From JBDRHL01 sp043816955 (GTDB lineage Bacteria; Planctomycetota; Phycisphaerae; Sedimentisphaerales; CAYZTY01): a stretch of 18,320 bases of DNA. Positions 6,145 to 12,899 of this stretch are shown here, piece after piece. The position numbers and the translations under genes are program-made. Location of the stretch: assembly GCA_043816955.1 (NCBI GenBank), contig JBDRHL010000243.1:1-18320 (forward strand), given 5' to 3'. The notes beneath the pieces are model-generated. The model did no database searches and was not told the origin of the DNA. It saw nothing but the letters and a program-made list of their open reading frames with translations. Every line of letters starts with the position of its first letter. Positions within the stretch are counted from its first letter, which is position 1.

Positions 6145-7455
6145 ATGGCACAGAGCAAGAAACGTTATGCGGTTGTAGGGGTAAGTAATCGGGGTATATA
6201 CCTGTTCCTGGATCAGATTCTTAATATCTATAGCAACCATGCGGAATTGGCGGCAGTGATAGACAAAGATCGCAGCAGGATGGAGCAATACAACAATAAT
6301 CACAAGGTGAACATCCCCAGTTATCTGCCTGAGGAGTTTGACAAGATGGTCCGGGAAAGACGGCCCGATGTGGTAGTTGTCTGCTGTCACGATGCAATGC
6401 ACCATCATTACGTCATCAAGTCACTGGAGCACAACCTGGATGTGATTTGTGAAAAACCCCTGACTATTGACGAGGACAAATGCTCACAGATCGCAGCTGC
6501 TGCTGCTTCAAGCAAAGGAAATGTTCAGGTTACGTTCAACTATCGTTACACCCCCTACGCGACAAAGATAAAGGAGCTGATAGCGCAGGGAAAAGTCGGC
6601 AAAGTAGTCAGTGCCGATCTGACATGGTATCTTGATACGCATCACGGCTCATCTTATTTCCAGAGATGGAACCGGCTTCGCGAGATGTCCGGCGGGCTTT
6701 CGGTGCACAAAGCATCTCATCACTTCGACGTTATCAACTGGTGGATTGGTCAGAAAGCGGCAGAGGTTTTCGCTTACGGCGCTTTGAATTTTTACGGTCC
6801 CAAAGGAGTTCACAATCCCCTGAAGAGAGAACAGATCGGTGACGGCAGGATATGTCCAACGTGTGATATGCGCGACAGATGCAAGTATTACATGCGATGG
6901 AACCGGTCGGAGTTTCGCAGCGGCAGGACGGGCGAGAAAATTGATGACCACATCGATTTTGCGCAGGAGTATGAGGACTATTCACCGAGACAATGTATTT
7001 TTGATCCGCAGATAAACATCGAGGACACTTACGCAGCGGTGTTTAAGTATGACGGGGGAGCATTTCTGAACTATTCGCTGAACGGCTCGGTGCCTTATGA
7101 AGGTTTTCGCGTGGCGATAAACGGTACGGAAGGACGAATAGAATTCTTTGATCCGCACGGCGGAGCGAGAATGCCCTATCCTGTGCCGACCTCGCCGACC
7201 GTTACCTACATACCGATGTTCGGAGGCAGAGAGTTAATAGACCTGATTAACCTAGGTGGAGGCCACGGCGGAGGCGATCCGCTTTTGAGTGACGAACTTT
7301 TTATCGGGCCGGATCCGCTCGCCCCGGTGAACAGGCAGGCAAGCCTTGAAGATGGGATCAACGCTGTTCTGATGGGAACAGCTGTCCGCAAAAGTGTTGA
7401 CAGCGGCAAGGTTGTCTCGATCGAACAGATGCGCCGTAAAATCTACAGCAAATAA
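6145..7455 (+). CDS. Gfo/Idh/MocA family NAD(P)-dependent oxidoreductase with a four-Cys insertion
   Basis: A 436-residue cytoplasmic dehydrogenase. The Rossmann domain occupies about 7-125 (VVGVSNRG loop at 10-17, PDVVVVCC strand, the CEKPLT motif with EKP at 103-105). The C-terminal alpha/beta substrate domain has the GGLSVHKASHHFDVINWW block (183-200), which carries the usual catalytic His/Asp positions. An insertion contains C237, C240 and C246 (C-x2-C-x5-C), and C284 lies further on, a possible zinc or Fe-S site seen in some members. Members oxidise or epimerise sugars, inositols or sugar acids; the exact substrate cannot be read from sequence. AGGAGA precedes the ATG. The stop codon abuts the convergent araC stop with no gap. 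Divergence from the GH94 gene suggests it acts on the same glycoside or its products. Confidence 0.9.
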   Translation: MAQSKKRYAVVGVSNRGIYLFLDQILNIYSNHAELAAVIDKDRSRMEQYNNNHKVNIPSYLPEEFDKMVRERRPDVVVVCCHDAMHHHYVIKSLEHNLDVICEKPLTIDEDKCSQIAAAAASSKGNVQVTFNYRYTPYATKIKELIAQGKVGKVVSADLTWYLDTHHGSSYFQRWNRLREMSGGLSVHKASHHFDVINWWIGQKAAEVFAYGALNFYGPKGVHNPLKREQIGDGRICPTCDMRDRCKYYMRWNRSEFRSGRTGEKIDDHIDFAQEYEDYSPRQCIFDPQINIEDTYAAVFKYDGGAFLNYSLNGSVPYEGFRVAINGTEGRIEFFDPHGGARMPYPVPTSPTVTYIPMFGGRELIDLINLGGGHGGGDPLLSDELFIGPDPLAPVNRQASLEDGINAVLMGTAVRKSVDSGKVVSIEQMRRKIYSK

Positions 7456-8220
7456 CTACCGTTTCATGCGGTATTCGAGCGGCGAAAGGCCGGTTTGTGT
7501 TTTGAACTGAGTTGCGAAATGCTGTGAAGAAGGATAGCCCAATTCGTAGGCTATCGTGGTGACCGGAAGCCTGGTTGTTTCCAGAAGACGTTCAGCTTCA
7601 GCAGTGCGAACTTTTATCTGGTATTGCTTGGGCGATGTGTTGAAAGTGCGCCCGAAGTATCTGCATATCTGGCGATAAGACAGATCGAGGGAAGCGAGTA
7701 TCTTACGCACCGGCGACGGATTGTAGAGACCAGCATCAATCAGTTGTTTAGCCAGGTGCGCCCAGTAATATTGCGAGGCAGTCTGACTCAAGCTGTCAGT
7801 TTCAGTTCCGCCTGCCCTTAAGGTTTGCAAAACAAGAACATTGGCGAGGTTTTGGAGCAGTTGCTCACCGGTCGAGCCTGGCGAATTCATTTCGTCGCCT
7901 ATCATATCAAGCGTTTTTGTCATGTTCTGGTCTGCACGGATAACCTGGGCGTAACCTTCAAGCTCAGGAAGACGGCTTGAGATAATCACGAAGATTCCGT
8001 GATAACCGGTTTTTCTGCATGAAAGAACGAACGAGCTTGAAAACTTCAGTATAGCGATTTGCCCGGCTGCAAGCTCAGTGTCCTGATTGTGTACGGTCAT
8101 GATAAGCCTGCCTTGAGTTACATAGATGATCTGAAACAGGTCGTATGAGCTGGTGCTAAAGGAATACCCCGCAGAACGGGATTTGCGGCCTATTACACAA
8201 TCGAATTCTTTGAGTCTCAT
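7456..8220 (-). CDS. AraC/XylS-family transcriptional regulator
   Basis: A 254-residue regulator. The N-terminal cupin-like sensing domain (about 1-140) includes the QGRLIMTVHNQDTELAAGQ beta stretch typical of sugar-binding AraC proteins. The C-terminal double helix-turn-helix domain (about 168-254) ends with the family signature IAYELGYPSSQHFATQFK followed by TGLSPLEYR. It probably senses a sugar or related metabolite. The neighbours (GH94, two Gfo/Idh/MocA genes and the divergent UroD-like operon) are its likely regulon. The ATG lies 8 nt downstream of a consensus -10 box with no Shine-Dalgarno sequence, so the mRNA is predicted to be leaderless. It ends back to back with the convergent oxidoreductase gene. 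Confidence 0.93.
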   Translation of the reverse strand: MRLKEFDCVIGRKSRSAGYSFSTSSYDLFQIIYVTQGRLIMTVHNQDTELAAGQIAILKFSSSFVLSCRKTGYHGIFVIISSRLPELEGYAQVIRADQNMTKTLDMIGDEMNSPGSTGEQLLQNLANVLVLQTLRAGGTETDSLSQTASQYYWAHLAKQLIDAGLYNPSPVRKILASLDLSYRQICRYFGRTFNTSPKQYQIKVRTAEAERLLETTRLPVTTIAYELGYPSSQHFATQFKTQTGLSPLEYRMKR

Positions 8221-8228
8221 TTACGAAC

Positions 8229-8258
8229 ATTATAAGTCCTATTAACGGACGCTGTCAA
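8229..8258 (-). promoter_or_regulatory. araC promoter, near-consensus, predicted leaderless start
   Basis: On the minus strand TTGACA (8253-8258), an 18-nt spacer and TATAAT (8229-8234) are perfect sigma70-type boxes. The usual start position falls at about 8222, only 0-2 nt before the ATG at 8220. An imperfect GTCC/GGAC inverted repeat lies in the spacer (8237-8250). Confidence 0.7.
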
Positions 8259-8283
8259 GCATCAGAGGCGCTAGAATCAGGAT

Positions 8284-8334
8284 GTTTTCTCGGAGGCCTG
8301 GATGTTCGCTGAAAAGATACATCGCAGAGAAAAC
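8284..8334. repeat. GTTTTCTC/GAGAAAAC inverted repeat upstream of the UroD-like operon
   Basis: Two perfect 8-bp arms (8284-8291 and 8327-8334) are spaced 43 bp centre to centre, about four helical turns, in the araC/UroD-like divergent gap. The right arm ends 35 bp before the UroD-like ATG. A further GAAAA element (8311-8315) lies between. These are candidate regulator half-sites; the spacing would place both on one face of the DNA. Assignment to the AraC protein is inference. Confidence 0.45.
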
Positions 8335-8369
8335 GGGTCAATGAACAGGATATTTTAATAAGGATAAAG

Positions 8370-9506
8370 ATGACTCCCAGAGAAAGATTTCTTGAAACGA
8401 TACGGTTCGGAAAGCCTGACAGGATACCGCTGGAGCCGGGCGGCGGACGTAAATCCACGCGTGCTCGCTGGCATAAGGAGGGTCTGCCGGCTCATCTCGA
8501 AGACCCTGACGAGATCAACAGCTATGCGTACTGCCAAGCGGGCGGCAGCATGGAATTCTGCAGAAACTACGCGGATTTCCCGGTAGACGAGCGAATGATA
8601 CCGCACTTTGAGGAAAAAGTCATTGAGAAGAAACAGACCAGCCAGATAGTACAGGACTGGAAAGGGAATATCTGCGAAATCAGCAATGAGTTTGGCGTTG
8701 AATATCTGCGCAGCGCCATAGATTTTGTTACGCGTCGCTGGATCAAATGCCCTGTGGAAAATCGCGATGACTGGGAAGAGATGAAACATAGATATGACTG
8801 CAACTCGCCGGAAAGATTCATGGTTAACGCTGAGGAGGCCGGCAGGGAAGCCAGTGGAGGCGATCTAGTTGTGCAGTTGAATTTTTCAGGGCCTTTCTGG
8901 CAGGTGCGTGAGTGGGTGGGGTTTGAAAACCTTTGTATGATGTTGCATGATGATCCGGAATTTGTGAAAGACATGATTTTTTTCTGGAGGGAGTACATTT
9001 CCAGCCTGCTGGAAAAGGCCTTTAGTTATGTAGGGCCGCAGGTGGTTCATTTTTCAGAAGATATGGCATACAAGGGTTTTTCGATGATTTCTCCGGCGAT
9101 GATTCGCGAGTTTTTGCTTCCGTGCTATGTGCAATGGGGCGAGATAATAAAAGGTGCGGGCGTGCCGATTTATGGAATCGACTCGGACGGATTTATCGGC
9201 CAGATTATTCCGCTTTGGATCGAGGCGGGAGTAAACGAGTGCGATCCGGTAGAAGTGGCAGCGGGTAATGACATCGTCAGGCTGCGGCAGGAGTTTGGAA
9301 AGAAGATGGCATTTCGCGGCGGGATCGACAAGAGAGCTATCGCAGCGGGAGGAGAAACGATAGTTGAGGAAATAAAACGCAATGAGCCGATAATCAGAGA
9401 TGGCGGCTTTATACCTAGCTGTGACCACGGCGTGCCTTCGGATATTTCCTGGCCTGACTATGTAAGATATATTAAGCTGCTTGCTGAGGCAACGGGTTGG
9501 TTGTAA
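8370..9506 (+). CDS. uroporphyrinogen decarboxylase-like protein, non-heme subgroup (paralog 1)
   Basis: A 378-residue TIM-barrel protein of the UroD/MtaA/CmuA superfamily. It opens with MTPRERFLETI and GKPDRIPL, has HFSEDMAYK (228-235), YGIDSDGF (268-275), PVEVAAGND and GGIDKRA (317-323), and ends with CDHGVP (351-356) and SWPDYV. It lacks the RQAGR substrate loop of heme-pathway HemE, and the HxC zinc motif of corrinoid methyltransferases such as MtaA is replaced by DSDG. It is therefore unlikely to decarboxylate uroporphyrinogen, and methyl transfer is only a possibility. AAGGAT precedes the ATG. It is the first gene of a three-gene operon with an Ntn hydrolase (42-nt gap) and a close paralog. 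Cytoplasmic; substrate unknown. Confidence 0.88.
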   Translation: MTPRERFLETIRFGKPDRIPLEPGGGRKSTRARWHKEGLPAHLEDPDEINSYAYCQAGGSMEFCRNYADFPVDERMIPHFEEKVIEKKQTSQIVQDWKGNICEISNEFGVEYLRSAIDFVTRRWIKCPVENRDDWEEMKHRYDCNSPERFMVNAEEAGREASGGDLVVQLNFSGPFWQVREWVGFENLCMMLHDDPEFVKDMIFFWREYISSLLEKAFSYVGPQVVHFSEDMAYKGFSMISPAMIREFLLPCYVQWGEIIKGAGVPIYGIDSDGFIGQIIPLWIEAGVNECDPVEVAAGNDIVRLRQEFGKKMAFRGGIDKRAIAAGGETIVEEIKRNEPIIRDGGFIPSCDHGVPSDISWPDYVRYIKLLAEATGWL

Positions 9507-9548
9507 GCAAGAAAAATTTATCAGAAATCCGGAAAGTGAGGTGAATTT

Positions 9549-10613
9549 ATGCACTGCGATCGTTTTACCGGTGATCATTACCAGATCGGCCTGCAGATTG
9601 GAGAAAGGTATGCGCTCTGGATACAAAGGGCTATCGCCCATTTTGTGAACTATCACAGCGATGAGTTCAGTGCCGAGGAAATGGCTGGATATACAAGCCA
9701 GTGGGAGGAGACAGTTTTACAGAAAGCCCCGAAGCAGCTTGAGCAGTTAAAGGGGGTCTGTAAGGCAGCAGATGTAAACTGGTCGGACCTTCTGGCGATG
9801 AATTTTCGATTCTGGAATGCGGTGGATGCACGAAGAGCAGAGAGGATACCGGGCAGGTTTCAGCGTCAGGGCCGAGCGTGCACGAACATAGCTTTGCGAG
9901 ACCCACAGATGGGGCTACTTCTGGGAGGGACGCTGGATGATTTTCAGTTGACCTGGCACATTGCGGGCTTTGCACCGAAAAAAGCCCTGAAGCATATTTG
10001 TGTAACATGGATTGGAACAGCCTGGGCGGGGCGTGGTATTAACGAAGCGGGGCTTGCTATCGGCAACAGCGCGTTAAAGATCAGCGGGATAGATTATCCG
10101 AAGCATGCTGAATTTACGGATTTTATCCTTAAGCAGATACTCGAACAGGCAGAAGATGTCGACGGAGCTATCGAGATTCTTCACTCGTTCGGCAGGCAGG
10201 TAGGCTCTGCCATAATCCTGGCAGACCGGAAAGGCAACTGCAGGCTTGTTGAAACGTGCTGGGCAGGTGAAGTGATACACCAGATGGCAGATGACAGGCT
10301 CTTCTGCGTCAACCACGTACAGTCTGAGGAACTTCGGAAAAAGATGATTGTTATGGCTTACCAGGACAACCCGACACAATGGAGTCTTAACCGTTATGAA
10401 TACCTGACAAAGCAATTCGCTGATACAAACTTCCAGCCGACGCGTGCAGGCATGGAAAGGCTTCTTGCCAACCATGATAATTACCCCGAATCCATGTGTC
10501 ACATCATGGCTGCGTATGTTACTATCGCTGCCCCCCAGTCATACCCGGGCACATTGTTTGTTGCCGATGGCCCTTCCTGCAGGAAAAAATTTCAACCGGT
10601 AACAATACCATAA
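9549..10613 (+). CDS. C45/acyltransferase (AAT)-type Ntn hydrolase
   Basis: A 354-residue protein resembling acyl-CoA:6-aminopenicillanate acyltransferase-type proteins (peptidase C45 family). These self-cleave before a Cys that becomes the N-terminal nucleophile and then hydrolyse or form amide bonds. The expected nucleophile is C111 in GRACTNIAL. Family features include the N-terminal GDHYQIGLQIGERY stretch, a conserved LLAMNFRFWN before the cleavage site, and GINEAGLAIGNSAL after it. FCVNHV and a C-terminal IAAPQSYPGTLFVADGP stretch are also consistent. No signal peptide. GAGGTGA gives a strong ribosome site. It sits between two UroD-like paralogs, 42 nt after the first and 11 nt before the second, which suggests a joint pathway with an amide or acylated substrate. 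The substrate is not predictable. Confidence 0.82.
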   Translation: MHCDRFTGDHYQIGLQIGERYALWIQRAIAHFVNYHSDEFSAEEMAGYTSQWEETVLQKAPKQLEQLKGVCKAADVNWSDLLAMNFRFWNAVDARRAERIPGRFQRQGRACTNIALRDPQMGLLLGGTLDDFQLTWHIAGFAPKKALKHICVTWIGTAWAGRGINEAGLAIGNSALKISGIDYPKHAEFTDFILKQILEQAEDVDGAIEILHSFGRQVGSAIILADRKGNCRLVETCWAGEVIHQMADDRLFCVNHVQSEELRKKMIVMAYQDNPTQWSLNRYEYLTKQFADTNFQPTRAGMERLLANHDNYPESMCHIMAAYVTIAAPQSYPGTLFVADGPSCRKKFQPVTIP

Positions 10614-10624
10614 AGGGTATTAAC

Positions 10625-11773
10625 ATGACCCCAAGAGAAAGATTTCTCGAAACCATACTCTTCGGCAAACCTGACAGAATTCCGCTCATGCCGGGCGGCG
10701 GACGTGAATCAACGCGTGCAAGATGGCATAAAGAAGGCCTGCCAGAAAATCTCGAAAACCTCAATGAAATAAACGCTTACGCCTATAAGCTGGCTGGAGG
10801 GGCACTACCCTTCTGCAATGATTACGGCGGGATTGTTCCTGTCGATCATACCCTGAAACCCCATTTCGAAAAAAAGGTGATTGAAAAAAAAGAAAGAACG
10901 CAGATAGTCCAGGACTGGAAAGGCAACATCTGCGAGATAAGTAATGAATATACGGTTGACTACCTTGGCGGAGAAAATGCAAGAGGAGATTTTGTAACCC
11001 GCCGCTGGATAAAATGTCCCGTCGAAAATCGCAACGATTGGGAAAAAATCAAAACCCGCTACAATCCCGATGATCCGGCAAGGTTTCCTGAAAATCCCGA
11101 ACAGGTAAACAAAAAACTCATCGCATCCGATGGTGCGAGTGTTCTTCACTTCTCAGGCCCGTTCTGGCAGCTCAGGGAATGGGTAGGCTTTGAAAATCTC
11201 TGCATGATGTTCTACGATGACCCCAAGCTCGTTCAGGACATGCTCGACTTCTGGAAAGACTTCGTCTCACAACTGCTCGAAAAAGCCCTCAGACTTTTTA
11301 AGCCCGATATCGTTCACCTTGCTGAAGACATGGCCTATAAGAACTTTTCAATGATTTCCCCCCGGATGGTTCGCAAATATATCCTGCCATCCTACCAGCA
11401 GTGGGGCGAGATACTTCGTGCTGCGCATGTGCCTGTGTACGAAGTTGATTCCGACGGCTTCCTCGGTGAACTGATTCCTATCTGGATCGAGGCAGGCATA
11501 AACCATTGTTCTCCTATCGAAGTCGCCGCGGGCAATGACATTAATGAATTCCAGAAGCAGTTTGGCAAAAAGATGGCTTACTCAGGAAGTATTGACAAGC
11601 GTGCGATGGCAGCCGGCGGCAAAGTGATTGAGGATGAAATGAAACGCAATGGACCTGCCATAGAAGCCGGCGGCTTCATACCGACATGCGATCACGGAAT
11701 CCCGCCTGACATATCCTGGCCCGATTACGTCTATTTCATGAAGCTTCTCGCTGCGGCCACGGGCTGGTTATAA
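10625..11773 (+). CDS. uroporphyrinogen decarboxylase-like protein, non-heme subgroup (paralog 2)
   Basis: A 382-residue paralog of the protein at 8370-9506, about 60% identical by eye. It shares the same start (MTPRERFLETI), the KVIEKK and QIVQDWKGNICEISNE blocks, FSGPFWQ and REWVGFENLCMM, a VDSDG element and CDHGIPPDISWPDY. I chose ATG 10625 because homology with paralog 1 starts exactly there and AAAGGG overlaps the preceding stop codon. A frame starting at 10496 would add 43 unrelated residues that overlap the Ntn hydrolase gene. Its codons are visibly richer in C-ending choices (CTC, CCC, AAC) than paralog 1, so the pair is an old duplication or one copy was imported. Like paralog 1 it lacks the HemE RQAGR and MtaA HxC motifs. 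It may form a heteromer with paralog 1 or act on a sequential substrate. Confidence 0.88.
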   Translation: MTPRERFLETILFGKPDRIPLMPGGGRESTRARWHKEGLPENLENLNEINAYAYKLAGGALPFCNDYGGIVPVDHTLKPHFEKKVIEKKERTQIVQDWKGNICEISNEYTVDYLGGENARGDFVTRRWIKCPVENRNDWEKIKTRYNPDDPARFPENPEQVNKKLIASDGASVLHFSGPFWQLREWVGFENLCMMFYDDPKLVQDMLDFWKDFVSQLLEKALRLFKPDIVHLAEDMAYKNFSMISPRMVRKYILPSYQQWGEILRAAHVPVYEVDSDGFLGELIPIWIEAGINHCSPIEVAAGNDINEFQKQFGKKMAYSGSIDKRAMAAGGKVIEDEMKRNGPAIEAGGFIPTCDHGIPPDISWPDYVYFMKLLAAATGWL

Positions 11774-11779
11774 ATCTGA

Positions 11780-12814
11780 TTACGATTTTGCTCTGGGCAA
11801 AATGCCCGCTGCTTTATAAATATCCAGGACAAGCTTGACAGCTTTTCTGCCCTCGTGTCCATCAAGGAGGGGTTTTTCCCCTCTTTCGAGCGATTCAAGA
11901 AAGGCTGCGAAATTTCTTCTGTGATTTTCAAACTCGATCTTTGTGTGGTCAGCTTTTCCTCCAAGTTTTGATTTCGGAGCGAAGCTGGTGCGAATTTTTT
12001 CATCCTCGACAGTTTCCTCCGCAAAGCTCCAGACAGTAAACCCGTCTTCGAGGTAAAATACGGTCCCCTTTGTGCCGGTGATTTCAAACCGCTTGAACTG
12101 GCCCGGTGATGAGGCGGTGGTGCCGTAGATAATCCCCAGGGCACGGTTGGCGAAGCGGACAATGGCGACAGCGGTATCTTCGGCTTCGATGTCATGGCCG
12201 AGATGATCGGCAAAGGCTTTTACTTCCGTAACTTCGCCCATGAGGTCGCAGAGCATATCGACCATGTGAATCGACTGATTCATCAAGGCTCCGCCCCCGT
12301 CGAGTTTCCATGTGCCGTGCCAACTGTCCTTGTAATAATCATCAGATCGCCACCAGGGCACATAAACTGCGGCGCAAGTGATAGTGCCGAATCGGCCTGA
12401 TGTAACAGCCTGTCGCAGGGGCGCTATCGCGTCGCTGAAACGGTTCTGGAAGATACATCCAAGAAAGGTGCCTGCTTTTTCATGGGCTTCGATCATAGCG
12501 TCGATACGGCTGAGCGTTATTTCCAGCGGCTTTTCACAGATGATATGTTTGCCTGCTTTTGCAGCTGCGATTGTCGGCTCAAGGTGAGCACCGCTGGGAG
12601 TAGCAATGGTTACAACGTCAACACTGTCGTCTTCGAACAGATGTTCAGGGGACTGGTAGGCCTTGCAGGAGAATTTTTCGGCAAGCATTTTTGCCTTTTC
12701 GGGCAGGGAGTCCGCAAAACCAATAAGATCGGCGTTTTTCAGATTTTTGATTGCGCTGGCGTGAAAATCGGCGATCACTCCGGCGCCGACAATTGCAATA
12801 TTCCACTTCTTCAT
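11780..12814 (-). CDS. Gfo/Idh/MocA family oxidoreductase (second copy type)
   Basis: A 344-residue NAD(P)-dependent dehydrogenase. The Rossmann loop is IVGAGVIADFH (8-18), the CEKPLEIT motif has EKP at 94-96, and the substrate domain has WHGTWKLDGGGALMNQ followed by H183 and D186 (HMVDML). The SDDYYKDSWHGTW region recalls sugar-nucleotide and sugar-acid 3-dehydrogenases of the WlbA-like type as well as inositol dehydrogenases. I chose ATG 12814 because AAGGAAA lies about 5 nt upstream and the Rossmann strand begins directly after. A start at 12925 would add 37 residues reading through the promoter. It is not closely similar to the oxidoreductase at 6145-7455 and lacks its Cys insertion. It converges on the UroD-like operon with only 6 bp between stop codons. 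Confidence 0.92.
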   Translation of the reverse strand: MKKWNIAIVGAGVIADFHASAIKNLKNADLIGFADSLPEKAKMLAEKFSCKAYQSPEHLFEDDSVDVVTIATPSGAHLEPTIAAAKAGKHIICEKPLEITLSRIDAMIEAHEKAGTFLGCIFQNRFSDAIAPLRQAVTSGRFGTITCAAVYVPWWRSDDYYKDSWHGTWKLDGGGALMNQSIHMVDMLCDLMGEVTEVKAFADHLGHDIEAEDTAVAIVRFANRALGIIYGTTASSPGQFKRFEITGTKGTVFYLEDGFTVWSFAEETVEDEKIRTSFAPKSKLGGKADHTKIEFENHRRNFAAFLESLERGEKPLLDGHEGRKAVKLVLDIYKAAGILPRAKS

Positions 12815-12859
12815 TTGATTTCCTTCTTGTTTTTCAAAGAGACTTTTTACAGCGGACTC

Positions 12860-12888
12860 ATTATATTGTGCGGATTGAGCTGATGCAA
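12860..12888 (-). promoter_or_regulatory. promoter of the second Gfo/Idh/MocA gene
   Basis: On the minus strand TTGCAT (12883-12888), a 17-nt spacer and a perfect TATAAT (12860-12865). The leader would be about 40 nt and includes AAGGAAA. The same AT segment reads TATATT (12862-12867) on the plus strand and may also serve the divergent DUF2400 gene at 12900, so the two transcription units could compete. Confidence 0.6.
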
Positions 12889-12899
12889 GAAGGACCTGG

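Noticed and set aside
10496..10624. N-terminal extension of the second UroD-like protein
   Set aside because: Those 43 residues overlap the Ntn hydrolase gene and have no counterpart in the paralog, whose homology begins exactly at ATG 10625.
8370..11773. Calling either UroD-like gene hemE
   Set aside because: Both lack the RQAGR substrate loop and other HemE signatures, and they sit in a catabolic-looking operon rather than with heme genes.
11795..11807. GGGCA/TGCCC hairpin after the second UroD-like gene
   Set aside because: A 5-bp stem with a 3-nt loop lies inside the convergent oxidoreductase coding region and no U-run follows on either strand; too weak to call as a terminator.
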